The notes under the pieces were generated by a model that saw only the letters and a program-made list of their open reading frames with translations, ran no database searches and was not told the DNA's origin. Shown piece by piece: positions 32,231 through 41,195 of a stretch of DNA of 64,000 nucleotides. Origin of the DNA: Streptomyces sp. NP-1717 (lineage in GTDB: Bacteria; Actinomycetota; Actinomycetes; Streptomycetales; Streptomycetaceae); the NCBI RefSeq assembly GCF_022695985.1, contig NZ_JAAPBF010000004.1, forward strand, positions 1-64,000, in the 5' to 3' direction. A program made the translations under genes and the position numbers. The number at the start of each line of letters is the position of its first letter. The first letter of the stretch is position 1.

Positions 32231-33160
32231 ATGCAGGAAGCTGTGATCGGAGGACTGGGGACCATCGTTGGTGCGCTGATCGGAGCGTGGGCGGTATCCA
32301 AGGCTCGAACGCCGACCAAGGCGCATGTCGACCTCGTTGATGCCTCCTTGATCCTGCCGGAGATGCTTCAGCCGGCCGAGCGAGCCAGCCTGAGCGGGCC
32401 GACCCCAGAATTAGTCATTGATGTCAAGCTACTGAATAGTGGCGGACAGACTGCATATGTCCACGCACTTAGTCTGGAACTCTCAGAAATAATCTACAAT
32501 GCGGGCACCGAGATGCCTAGAATCTGGGACCCGGAGGAGGATGTCCTCAATCGGATGAACCTCCAAGAATGGTCAGCAAGATATGGAGTCTATTCGCATG
32601 CTGAGCTAGTCCTGCAAGGATTACCCAGAAAGGGTAAGGTTGCGATCCCGCTGTCCCAGGAGCTTAAATCTGGCAGTGTAGACAGGGTATGTCTAGACTG
32701 GTCGCCACCTACAGTCAATGCTGAGAACTGGCCGCGCGTCCAGGCATTCAAGGCGCGCGTGAGTGTCACCTATAACGCTACACAGGTGGCCAAGTTTAAT
32801 AAGACGCTTGAATCTCCTGTATTGAATCACCCGCTTAGAGCAACCTTTAGCCATCTGCTATCTACACTTGAGAGCCTATTGGCTCAATGCCATGAAGAGT
32901 GGACGCCGCATGAGTTGCAGATTCTCAGCAGCAGGCAATTGCCCTCAGATACTCCGCGGCTCCTAAAGTGGCGCGGGTATGAAATGGATCCTCTTGAGGC
33001 GATTCGCAGGTGTCTCGATGCCCATGAGCAACGCCTACGTGAGCTGATAGATTCCTATGTCGCTGCTGGCGGCAGTTATCCTGAGCAACTTGAACAGCTT
33101 CAGGAGGAAATCTCGGAACTTCCGAGACTGCGGCGTCAACTTGGTGTGGCCGTCATCTGA
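32231..33160 (+). CDS. Low-GC orphan protein with N-terminal membrane helix, 309 aa
   Basis: The first 25 residues, MQEAVIGGLGTIVGALIGAW, form a membrane anchor. The rest is soluble. A beta-rich part (ELVIDVKLLNSGGQTAYVHA, ARVSVTYNATQVAKFNKTLE) is followed by a helical end, possibly coiled (EAIRRCLDAHEQRLRELIDS, YPEQLEQLQEEISELPRLRR). Third codon positions contain many A and T, unlike neighbours, which points to recent acquisition. A perfect TATAAT lies 6 nt before the ATG. I do not recognise the family. Membrane-anchored low-GC singletons like this are often phage-defence or plasmid genes, but nothing here proves that. Confidence 0.7.
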   Translation: MQEAVIGGLGTIVGALIGAWAVSKARTPTKAHVDLVDASLILPEMLQPAERASLSGPTPELVIDVKLLNSGGQTAYVHALSLELSEIIYNAGTEMPRIWDPEEDVLNRMNLQEWSARYGVYSHAELVLQGLPRKGKVAIPLSQELKSGSVDRVCLDWSPPTVNAENWPRVQAFKARVSVTYNATQVAKFNKTLESPVLNHPLRATFSHLLSTLESLLAQCHEEWTPHELQILSSRQLPSDTPRLLKWRGYEMDPLEAIRRCLDAHEQRLRELIDSYVAAGGSYPEQLEQLQEEISELPRLRRQLGVAVI

Positions 33161-33511
33161 GACGGATCAAGCTCCAGGCCGGCTGTCGCAAACCTTCAGC
33201 GGGTAATCGGGGGTCGGAACGCTGGCGACCTCGCGTAATCAGGCTACTTTGTCTCCGGCGCAATCGCTCTGCTTCGTAAAGCGCGTCAGGTACGCGAAGC
33301 GGGCTGCGGATCTACCCGCGCGCGATATGCACTCAGATGGACCGAGCGGTCAGGATGTACCGGCGGACCGGGCGGGTCCCCTTGCCGCCGACGCCGCCCG
33401 CACCGTCGCCGGGATTTGCTGGACTGGGTGATACCCCCCGCGGCACTCTCTGACGCGCCAGGGGTACCCGATCACTACCCAATCGACCAAGATCAATATC
33501 AGCACCAATGG
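33161..33511. other. 350-bp stretch without a recognised gene
   Basis: Both strands hold only short frames without domain character. The region mixes A/T-richer DNA continuing from the low-GC gene with high-GC DNA from about 33350 onward, so a junction probably lies between. No RNA gene is seen. Confidence 0.4.
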
Positions 33512-34062
33512 CTATACGGATGTTCCCCGAGGCCGGAAGATGTCGGTGTCGTGCTGGTGAGTCAGCCCGCTCGTCGAAGTGTGGCCGCCTTGCAGGAGGC
33601 CAAGCCGGTTCTGCTGGGGCTTGTTCGCTGCCTTCTTCTTCAGCTCGATGGTTTCGCGGTAGAGGTTCGCGGCGACCGTAGCGAGGGCGTCGAGTTTGGC
33701 CTGGAGCTCGCCGGCCCTTTTGTTGGCTATGCGGAGCTTGGCCTTGAGCTCGGCGATCGTCTCATCGCGGCGGACCTCTCCGGGGGTGCGCAGGACGGGG
33801 TGAGCAACCTGGATGTCCCATTCCTTCAGGATGTCCTGGGCTCGGTGGACGGTGGCGTGGCTGACCCGGGTCTCTCGGGCCAGGTTCTCCTTCGTCAACG
33901 CGCCGTCGCTGTGCCGGGGTTCTCCGGCCAGCAGTCGGGTCATGGCCTCGCGTAGCTTGTCGGCGGTCGCGGCGGATACCGGCATCAGGTGCTCTCCTTG
34001 AGGCGGTCGATGTGTTGGGTGGCGGAGCGGACGTCCGCGAGATCCGCGCTGCCCCGACTACG
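33512..34062 (-). CDS. HTH/coiled-coil protein of integrase cluster, plus tail of upstream integrase
   Basis: The ATG at 33985 opens a 157-residue protein. An HTH (ALTKENLARETRVSHATVHR) is followed by a long coiled coil (DETIAELKAKLRIANKRAGE, LQAKLDALATVAANLYRETI). I recall such proteins downstream of tyrosine integrases in Streptomyces transposon-like elements. Just upstream an incomplete frame ends GSADLADVRSATQHIDRLKE, then ST. Its TGA shares a base with this ATG, so it is the last 20 or so codons of the lost integrase gene. The C-terminal 30 residues (GGHTSTSGLTHQHDTDIFRP) look foreign, so the 3' end may also be altered. The CDS proper is 33512-33985. Confidence 0.55.
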
Positions 34063-34188
34063 TCGCCCAATCTGCGGGCGAAGCCGACCCGGCAGCGGCC
34101 GACCAGCCGATCTCCACGCACACCCTTCCGTTCGAATTCTGAGCTGGGCAAACACTGAAACCCAGAGACTCGAAATGTCATGAACGGC

Positions 34189-34719
34189 TCAGAAACAGGC
34201 ACTCAGGCCGGCCGCGACGGCGGGGATCATCGGGACGAAGATGTCGATGGGCGACACCTTCGGCGCGGCCGCGGCACGGGCGGTGGAACCGCCCCAGGGA
34301 ACCGTGTTCAGCGCTCCGTTGGTAGTGGCTGTCACGCAGGTCAGAACGACCGGGCTCATCCCCAGGCGCAGGTAGATGGGCAGGAACGCCGACGTGACGA
34401 TGATGAACGTGGTCGAGCCGTCACCGTCCAGCGACACGATCGCGGAGAGCAGCGCCGTGCCGACGACGATCTTCACCGGGTCCTGCCGGACCACGCGCAG
34501 CAGACCACGGATGAGCGGGTCGAAAAGCCCCACATCGATCATGACGCCGAAGAACGTGATCGCGAAGAACAGCAGTGCCGCGGTCGGTGCGACATCCTCG
34601 ATCGACCTGCCGATGTCGTCGGAAATCCCCAGCCCCGTCCCAGCCAGAAGGCCGAAGACGACGGGAACCAGAACAAGGGCCGCGACAGGAACGACGGCAG
34701 TATCCCGACGGCGTCCACC
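34189..34719 (-). pseudogene. CitMHS citrate-transporter N-terminal fragment
   Basis: Membrane segments VVPVAALVLVPVVFGLLAGT, PTAALLFFAITFFGVMIDVG and VVGTALLSAIVSLDGDGSTT are followed by ITSAF-type and NGALNTVPWGGSTARAAAA blocks. These are the first third of the CitMHS metal-citrate symporter family. The frame stops after GLSACF at 34189, where homologs continue for about 250 residues. The N-terminus is fused in frame to the end of an IstB gene, so the element probably entered the transporter gene. It is not functional. Confidence 0.75.
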
Positions 34720-35006
34720 GGTTTTCCTACTTGGAAGGCGGCCTGCCGTTCTTGTCGTGGGGCTCTTGGGGCGCTTGTTGGGGCGGTAGCTGGGGCCGTT
34801 CATGATGACCTGGTGGCTGGTACTGATGAGCCGGTCGAGGAGTGGCTCGGCGACGACTGGGTTGGGAAAGAGGGGATACCAGTCGCTGGGTGCCGGCTGC
34901 TGGTGATGATCAGGGACCGTCCCTGCCGCTCACTGACCAGCTCGTGGAGGTCGTCGGCCTGGGCTGCGGAGAGCTGACGCATGGCGAAGTCGTCGAGGAG
35001 ATTCCC
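34720..35006 (-). pseudogene. IstB (IS21) C-terminal fragment, fused to the transporter
   Basis: The minus strand encodes LLDDFAMRQLSAAQADDLHE, then LVSERQGRSLIITSSR. After one shift near 34893 it reads SDWYPLFPNPVVAEPLLDRL, then STSHQVIMNGPSYRPNKRPK. This is the standard C-terminal half of IstB. Walker A and istA are gone. It differs from the IstB scrap at 11741 and is a separate element. Confidence 0.75.
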
Positions 35007-35155
35007 CGTTGACCACCGGCCTGAGCATCCGCCACCACACCGGCGCCGACGCCGCCGTACTGCGCCCGCGCGCAAGAGACCGCGAGAGATCTGACGGAAA
35101 CGCCACGGCAAAGGGATTTCCCGGCGGACAATGTCCGGAGGGGAGGATGAAACAG

Positions 35156-35479
35156 GTGAACGAAGAGCGAGTTGTGGCAGGCTTCGGTCTTGCGGAGGCG
35201 ATCGGTATCTTGCGCGACGAGTTGCTCGCGGCACGAGAGGCAGGTGCGGAGTCGGCGGTGCAACTCCCCATCGAATCCATGACGGTCGAGCTGACAGTGA
35301 CCGCGTCGCGGTCCGTGGACGGCAAGGCGGGGTTCAAGGTGCCGTTCGTCGAGGTCGGGGGTGGTGGAACTCGCGGGCATGGCAACGAGCAGCGGGTGAC
35401 GGTCACCTTCGGGAGCCCGGTGGACGCGCAGGGCCGACCCGTCAAAGTCGCTCGCGGCGGCAGTGAGTTGAAGGACTGA
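35156..35479 (+). CDS. Trypco2-family protein
   Basis: The 107-residue protein shows the trypsin-co-occurring domain 2 pattern: GLAEAIGILRDELLAAREAG, LPIESMTVELTVTASRSVDG, FKVPFVEVGGG, then QRVTVTFGSPVDAQGRPVKV. I prefer the GTG at 35156, 9 nt after ggagg; an ATG at 35147 sits on the ribosome site itself. It precedes the protease gene by 4 bp. Trypco domains were named for pairing with trypsin-like proteases in predicted conflict systems and are thought to couple a trigger to the protease. That role comes from published inference, not from this sequence. Confidence 0.8.
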   Translation: MNEERVVAGFGLAEAIGILRDELLAAREAGAESAVQLPIESMTVELTVTASRSVDGKAGFKVPFVEVGGGGTRGHGNEQRVTVTFGSPVDAQGRPVKVARGGSELKD

Positions 35480-35483
35480 CGCA

Positions 35484-37874
35484 TTGACCGGTGTCCCATG
35501 GTCGGAGCGTTTGGTCGAGGTGATCGCCGACCTCGGTCCGGTCGGCTTCCGTTACGGATCCGGCTGCGTGGTTGCCGGCAAGACCGTGCTCACCGCCGCG
35601 CATGTCATCTTCGACGCGGTGGGCGTCACGATCCGCGACACCCATAAGCGGTCCTACCCGGCCCAGGTCGACGCCGAGTTCGTGGGTTCGCCCGAAGGCC
35701 CCGCCCCGGACTTCGCGCTACTGCAGGTCGACGACCTTCCAGGCGACGGCTATCCGCCGCTAGCCCTCGGACGGGCGGTGAGGGACAGCCAGACACCCGT
35801 GGTGATCGAACGCTGCCACGCGTTCGGCTACCCGGGGTTCGCTGAGACCTCCGAGCCGCGGCCGGCTCGGGACAGCGTCCACGCGGTCGGCGTGATCGCA
35901 CCCCTGTCCAAGCTCTCCCGTGGTCTGTTGAGCATGGTGGTCTCCCTCGAACCGGCAACGCTGGGTCCGCAGTCGGCGTCGGCCCGATCAGGGGAGTCGC
36001 CCTGGTCAGGGATGTCCGGCGGCCCTGTCGTCGCCGACGAAAGGCTTCTGGGCATGGTCGTCGAGCATGCGCTCGCCGAGGGGGCCTCGACCGTCACCGT
36101 GCTGCCGCTGACCGCGTTGGAAGCGGACCCGGACCGGCCCCGCTGGGGGCCGGGTGTCCCCCATCCGGCGGCGTGGTGGCGGCGGCTCGGCGCGGTCGAC
36201 GGTCCGGCACACCTGCAACCCGTGCCAGCACCGTCCGCGACGCATGCCGCAGACGCCCCGCCACCGTCGGCCGCACCGGTCACGCCCCCGCCCCGGCCCT
36301 CGCTCGCCCACGCCTTCGTGTCCCGTGCCCTCGTCTTCGCCGGCGCCGAGCACGTCACCAAGAAGGACTTGGCCGCGACCATCCGCAAGCACTGGGCAAT
36401 CGCCGCCGACCGGTTCTTCCGGCGCATGGGCACCGAGTCGTACCCCTCGGAGAGCTGGGCCGAACTGCGTTCCTGGCTACGGCAGTTCAACGACCACCGG
36501 ACCGACGACGTCGAGGGTCGGATCGTCCTCATCGACACCTACCTGACCGACCCACGCCTCTCACACGACCACAAGCTGCTGCGCCTGCTGCACTGGCTCG
36601 ACCCAGACGGCCCGGTCGTCTACCGCGGTCGCCCGATCACCTACGGCTCGTTGGCCCAAATCTGCCTGCGCCGCTACGTCGGCGGTGGCAGGCGCGATGC
36701 CGAACTACTCGAGGAACTGGCCAGGCCGCACGGACGGCTGCTCGACACTCTGGCCGAGTTCCCCACGCTCGATCGACTGCGGGGCGTGCGGCGGTCGTGG
36801 CACAAAGCCCTGAAGAAGTGGCGGGACGCCGATTCGACGTTGTGGCCGCCCGAGGTGCGGGACTGGGCTGCGGACGTCGGGCCGGGGGCGCTGCTGGCCG
36901 CCCGTCTGCCGCCGGGCCACCTGGCGGAGATCCGGCCCCGGCTGCCGGCCGAAGCACAACCGCCGGATCCGAGCAGTGCGTGGTACGACCATCTGCTCCA
37001 GGCCGCGGGGGGTCGGGATACCGTACTCGGCCGGCTGGCCGAGGCCGAGTGGTCCGCCCAAGCCCGACAGGAGGCGCTCACTACTGCCAGGGAGCGCGAG
37101 CAGCGGCTCCGGCAGGAACGGGCGGCGGAACAGCGGCGGCAAACAGAGGAAAGGCAGCGGCGGGAGCGTCTTCGGCTCGCCGCAGAGGAGGAAGGCGAGC
37201 GGCAGCGCAGGGTGCAACTGGAGCTGGAGCAACGGCGTCTTCGGCGCGCCGAAGACGAGGAAGGCGAGCGGCAGCGCGAGACGGAGTGGCAGGCTGCCGA
37301 GACAGCCCGGCTGAGTGCGGCCATCCGTGCCCTGGCCGTACTGCGCGCGTTCGCACTCGGGGCCCTGTGGGCCCTGTTTTTGATCGTGGCAATCTGGCTC
37401 AGCTGGTGGTTCACCAGTTACGAGTTCGACGCCGCACAGATCCTGTCCTGGCTGGCCTGCATCTTCAGCGCTTCGGCCCTGTATCGGGTAGTTCCCTGCG
37501 CCCTGCGGCTCGGCGGCGCTTTTCGGCCGCGGCTGCGTACGCCATCGACCTGGCTGCCACCGACTCGCCCAGCCCTGGCGACTGCAGCTCTGCTACTGGT
37601 CTACGGCCTAATCGGCGGTGATTCCTCGTCCCGTTCGGACAGTGTCAAGGCCGACTCCGACCTCCTCCGGGACCGCGGCCTGGGCGCATTCCTGAACTAC
37701 GTGAGCCAGAACGGCTCCAGATCATCCTTCGGAGACATCCTCATCGGGCTGCTCGCGCTGGTCGTCGGCGCCGGATGCGTCTGGTTCGGCCAGCACGCCG
37801 GCCGAACGGCGGCACGCCGCTGGAAGGAGACCCACGCCCAGCAGGACGCTCACCGTCTCACCGGCCCCCGATGA
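35484..37874 (+). CDS. Trypsin-like protease with effector-like middle, coiled coil and membrane tail
   Basis: The 796-residue protein starts at TTG 35484 (aagga upstream). The serine protease domain has all three catalytic residues: His40 in LTAAH, Asp76 in APDFALL and Ser178 in GMSGGP. A proline-rich linker (about 240-272) leads to a helical domain at about 273-440 (VTKKDLAATIRKHWAIAADR, ELRSWLRQFNDHRTDDVEGR, YRGRPITYGSLAQICLRRYV) that I cannot name. A charged coiled coil occupies about 525-605. Four hydrophobic segments follow near 617-645, 650-672, 697-712 and 752-772. No signal peptide is present, so the protease is cytoplasmic and membrane-tethered at its C-terminus. It is coupled to the trypco2 gene. 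Confidence 0.85.
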   Translation: MTGVPWSERLVEVIADLGPVGFRYGSGCVVAGKTVLTAAHVIFDAVGVTIRDTHKRSYPAQVDAEFVGSPEGPAPDFALLQVDDLPGDGYPPLALGRAVRDSQTPVVIERCHAFGYPGFAETSEPRPARDSVHAVGVIAPLSKLSRGLLSMVVSLEPATLGPQSASARSGESPWSGMSGGPVVADERLLGMVVEHALAEGASTVTVLPLTALEADPDRPRWGPGVPHPAAWWRRLGAVDGPAHLQPVPAPSATHAADAPPPSAAPVTPPPRPSLAHAFVSRALVFAGAEHVTKKDLAATIRKHWAIAADRFFRRMGTESYPSESWAELRSWLRQFNDHRTDDVEGRIVLIDTYLTDPRLSHDHKLLRLLHWLDPDGPVVYRGRPITYGSLAQICLRRYVGGGRRDAELLEELARPHGRLLDTLAEFPTLDRLRGVRRSWHKALKKWRDADSTLWPPEVRDWAADVGPGALLAARLPPGHLAEIRPRLPAEAQPPDPSSAWYDHLLQAAGGRDTVLGRLAEAEWSAQARQEALTTAREREQRLRQERAAEQRRQTEERQRRERLRLAAEEEGERQRRVQLELEQRRLRRAEDEEGERQRETEWQAAETARLSAAIRALAVLRAFALGALWALFLIVAIWLSWWFTSYEFDAAQILSWLACIFSASALYRVVPCALRLGGAFRPRLRTPSTWLPPTRPALATAALLLVYGLIGGDSSSRSDSVKADSDLLRDRGLGAFLNYVSQNGSRSSFGDILIGLLALVVGAGCVWFGQHAGRTAARRWKETHAQQDAHRLTGPR

Positions 37875-38467
37875 GCTGTTCGCGAATAAGGGAAGCTCCT
37901 CGTGTGAAGCTTGGGCCCCGCAGCGGAAGAGCCGTTGCAGGCGCTCGGCGGCCAGCCCGGAGCCCCGTCGGTGTCCTTGACCGTGCGCCGGAAGAACCGC
38001 TGGTAGCCGTGGAACTTGGCGGCGATCTTCTGCGGAGTCTCGTGGCGGTTGTCGGCCTCGATGAACAGCAGCGGTATCCCGTCCTCCGGGGCGGTGAGGA
38101 CGATGTCGGCGTACACCGCGGCCCGCCTCGGGGTGGTCCACGTCCCGGCGAGGGACAGCACCACCTCGGTCGCGAAGGAGCAGATCGTGCCCACACCCGC
38201 CGAGGCCTCCACTGCGGACCGGGCGGCGGCCTGGCAGTCCAGCGCGTAGGCGGCCCGCTCCCCCGGCGGGTGACCATGCGTCTCTTCGTACTCGGCCACG
38301 AGGGCGGGCATCGCGTCGGCGATCTGCCGACGGGGGATCGCCTCCCGCAGGAGCCCCGACGCGCACTCCCGAACCAGCCAAGGCGTCAGCCCCCGGTGCC
38401 ACCTTTCGGCCTCATCCGCCATCAACTCGCCACCCACACCGTGCAATCGCACAGTGTGCGCCATCAT
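37850..38467 (-). pseudogene. Replication-relaxation family gene, truncated (locus C)
   Basis: The frame from about 38467 (MMAHTVRLHGVGGELMADEA) includes RAAYALDCQAAARSAVEASA, GVGTICSFATEVVLSLAGTW, AAVYADIVLTAPEDGIPLLF and KIAAKFHGYQRFFRRTVKDT. This is the central nuclease-like part of the family. After VKDTDG near 37960 the frame leaves the homology, and it ends antiparallel to the last codons of the protease gene. The C-terminal third is gone, and the HTH part is also not recognisable. It is divergent from the XRE/DUF5753 gene. Confidence 0.65.
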
Positions 38468-38528
38468 GTGGAACAGGGCATGGTGATGAAGGGCCAAGCC
38501 CTGTTCCGAAGGCGAGGTCCCAGAGTCT

Positions 38529-39389
38529 GTGTCACGGCCCCGATCCGGCCCCACCGCGGCCCTGCGCCTGCTGGGAGCGGATCTTCGAGCCCGCCGCGAA
38601 GCCGCCGGCGTCACCCTCGAGGCCGCTGCAGACTCCCTCGGGGTGCACAGAGCCACGGTTAGCCGCCTGGAGCGGGCGCATACCGGGCCAAACCCCAAAA
38701 TCGTCAGCGAACTGCTGCACCTCTACGGCGCCCCCAATGAGGAGGCCGAGGCAGTGCTCCGGGCGCTGGAGGAGGCGAAGGAGCCAGGCTGGTGGCACCC
38801 GTGGCGTGATGTCCTGCCCGAGTACCTGGCCGGGGTGATCGACCTGGAATCGGCAGCGGACCTGATCCGCGTCTACTCCCCCGGTGTCGTCCCGGAGCTG
38901 CTCCAGACCCCGGGATATGCCCGCGCCCTCCTGCGGCTGCGTTACCCCCGGGCGACCGGTGAGGAGGTCGACCGGCTGCTGCAGCTCCTGCGCGAACGTC
39001 AGGAACACACCCTGCGGCGTCCGGTGCGGCCGGTGCGGCTGTGGGCCCTGATCGAGGACGTAGTCCTCCAGCGGCCCGTCGGCGGGCCTTCGGCCATGAC
39101 CGAGCAGATGAATTTCCTCGACCACTACACCCGCCACCGCGGCAGCGGAATCACCGTCCAGGTGATTCCCACAGCCGTCGGAGGTCACCCGCTGCTGCTG
39201 TCCGGGCCGGTATCAATCCTGCGCTACTCCCATCCGCTGCTGGAGGACCGGCTGATCGCCCCGAACCTGCATCCCGGGGTGTCCCCCATCACCGAGGATT
39301 TCGACGTCGTACACACCTACCTCGGGGCGATGGACGAGACGGCGACCCTCGCGCCACCCCCTACCACGCCCTTGCCGACACCGTTCTGA
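38529..39389 (+). CDS. XRE-family regulator with DUF5753 domain
   Basis: The 286-residue protein has an N-terminal HTH (LRARREAAGVTLEAAADSLG, HRATVSRLERAHTGPNPKIV). The DUF5753 domain follows: YSPGVVPELLQTPGYARALL, LWALIEDVVLQRPVGGPSAM, RGSGITVQVIPTAVGGHPLL, EDRLIAPNLHPGVSPITEDF. It starts with GTG at 38529. In streptomycetes this family usually pairs with a DUF397 partner. None is annotated here, and a methyltransferase gene follows 10 bp later instead. The ligand is unknown. Confidence 0.88.
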   Translation: MSRPRSGPTAALRLLGADLRARREAAGVTLEAAADSLGVHRATVSRLERAHTGPNPKIVSELLHLYGAPNEEAEAVLRALEEAKEPGWWHPWRDVLPEYLAGVIDLESAADLIRVYSPGVVPELLQTPGYARALLRLRYPRATGEEVDRLLQLLRERQEHTLRRPVRPVRLWALIEDVVLQRPVGGPSAMTEQMNFLDHYTRHRGSGITVQVIPTAVGGHPLLLSGPVSILRYSHPLLEDRLIAPNLHPGVSPITEDFDVVHTYLGAMDETATLAPPPTTPLPTPF

Positions 39390-39399
39390 GAAAGGCTCC

Positions 39400-40212
39400 G
39401 TGCTGATGACCGACCGACCGCCGAACCCGCACAACCTGGACGTCGACCTCCAACCACAAACGGCGCGTTCGGCTCGATTCTGGAACTATTTGCTTGGGGG
39501 TAAGGACAACTTCCCGGCCGACCGGGAACTCGGCGAGCAGATGAAACGCGAGTTCCCCGCGGTGGTCGACCTCGCCCTCTCCACCCGGACCTTTCTCGGG
39601 CGCACCGTGCGGCACCTCGCCGCCGAGGAGGGCTACCGGCAATTCCTCGACATCGGCACCGGCCTGCCCACCGCCGACAACACCCACGAAGTGGCGCAGC
39701 GCGCCGCCCCGGATGCCCGGATCGTCTATGTCGACCACGACCCCATCGTCCTCGCGCACGCCCGCGCGCTGCTCACCAGCACCCCGGAGGGGGACACCGA
39801 CTACATCGACTCCGACCTCAACGATCCCGGCACCGTGATCACCGAGGCCGCCCGCACCCTCGATCTGGACCAGCCCGTCGTGCTGATGCTGATGTCGGTG
39901 ATCGGGCACGTCACCGACCCCGTCGAAGCCATCGCCCTGGTACAGGACTACATGTCCCGCCTCGCCCCGGGCAGCGCCCTGGTGATGTGCACGACGCTCT
40001 CCTCGCCGGAAGTCGACGCGATGACCCGGTCGTACGGCGATTCCGGCACCCTGCCTTACGTGGCCAGCAGCGCCGAGACCATGCTCGCCATGGCCGACGG
40101 CCTGACGATCCCCGACCCCGGACTCGGCCCGATCAACCGCTGGCACCCCGACAAGTCCGGCCCCGGCACGGACACCCAGCAGTGGGGGTACGTCGCCTAC
40201 AAACCCGCCTGA
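39400..40212 (+). CDS. SAM-dependent methyltransferase, DUF574 family
   Basis: The 270-residue protein matches the actinobacterial DUF574 (PF04672) group: TARSARFWNYLLGGKDNFPA, then RTVRHLAAEEGYRQFLDIGT (SAM motif I), IVYVDHDPIVLAHARALL (motif II), MLMSVIGHVTDPVEAIALVQ, and end RWHPDKSGPGTDTQQWGYVA. GTG at 39400 and ATG at 39406 are alternative starts, with gaaagg upstream. It is cotranscribed with the XRE/DUF5753 gene. The substrate is not known for the family. Confidence 0.88.
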   Translation: MLMTDRPPNPHNLDVDLQPQTARSARFWNYLLGGKDNFPADRELGEQMKREFPAVVDLALSTRTFLGRTVRHLAAEEGYRQFLDIGTGLPTADNTHEVAQRAAPDARIVYVDHDPIVLAHARALLTSTPEGDTDYIDSDLNDPGTVITEAARTLDLDQPVVLMLMSVIGHVTDPVEAIALVQDYMSRLAPGSALVMCTTLSSPEVDAMTRSYGDSGTLPYVASSAETMLAMADGLTIPDPGLGPINRWHPDKSGPGTDTQQWGYVAYKPA

Positions 40213-40731
40213 ACGACAACCCCCGGCCGCCACGGGAAACGCCAGGAGCGCTCAGGGCACCGTCCGGGGCGGCCGACCGGCCTCGGCATCTGCCGGCGCG
40301 CTACGAGAGGGAAGGCCGAGCACTTCACCGGTCCGGGGCCCTTTCCCGGACCGGCCGCGCGTTGGTGGGCCCGGACGACGGCGGAACCGAGCGCGACGAC
40401 CCAGTACGCTGCCGCGCTCACGGGACCCAAGCGCTGAACCCGACGAACGCGGAAGCCCGCGAGTGGGCAGTGGCCAGCGCCGGCGAGGTCGGCCGGAGTC
40501 CCACAAGACGCCCGCCTCGACGCCGCGCCCGTCGACTTCCTCACCACAGCCTGGGGCGACAAGCAGGCCTCGGAGCGGGAGGCAAGAAGGTCTCTGTCGA
40601 CCTGGAGCCAGGCCCCCCGGGACGCCGACGGTCGATGTTCCGGCGGCGGTAGCCGCGGACGACGAGCAGGCACGGGAGACATACCGGTGTTCGACCCCCA
40701 ACCCCCGCTCCATGGCAGCAATTTCGAATCC
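40213..40731. other. 520-bp degenerate stretch
   Basis: Near 40495-40690 a plus-strand frame without a start reads GVPQDARLDAAPVDFLTTAW, GDKQASEREARRSLSTWSQA. It is preceded in another frame by EAREWAVASAGEV. It looks like a frameshifted piece of an unidentified gene. Nothing else was recognised. Confidence 0.35.
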
Positions 40732-41123
40732 TTACGCACCTACTTCGGGTTGCCGGCCACCCGCCCGCCTCCAAGCAGCGTCAGTCACCCGCCAACCACG
40801 GCGGCCGGCACCGAAATCGAGGGCGCTGCGGGTTCGTCTCTGAGGGCTTGGTGCCGGTCTCGATCGGACTGAACAGAACGAGGAGCAGGCCGCCGTCGCG
40901 GCACCCGTCACGACGGCGGACTCGATGCTGTCAGTACGCCGATACACCGCCCAGGCGAGGAACAACGCGAGGGCGAACACGAGGCATTGATCGCCTCGAT
41001 CTTGAAGGTCACCACACGCTCACAAGGGGCCGGGCAGCGGCCGTCGCCGACGAGGACCTGGCACAGGTAGTAGCGGGACATCTGCCCGGCTCGAACGATC
41101 GCGATATCCATCACGAACACCAC
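40732..41123 (-). pseudogene. Small membrane protein gene with frameshift
   Basis: An ATG at 41123 opens MVFVMDIAIVRAGQMSRYYL, CQVLVGDGRCPAPCERVVTF, KIEAIN. One shift near 40983 joins it to LVFALALFLAWAVYRRTDSI, ESAVVTGAATAACSSFCS. The combined product would have a cytoplasmic head with three cysteines and one or two membrane helices. No family was recognised. The shift could be a sequencing error. Confidence 0.4.
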
Positions 41124-41195
41124 GCCACACCACCCTGACCTGCAAAAGAGGTGCGATTAGCGTGACGTCCCGCCGAGCGGGAGCAGCGACCCGAC

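Noticed and set aside
35484..37874. HtrA/DegP-type periplasmic protease
   Set aside because: No signal peptide and no PDZ domain. The membrane segments are at the C-terminus and a trypco2 gene is coupled upstream.
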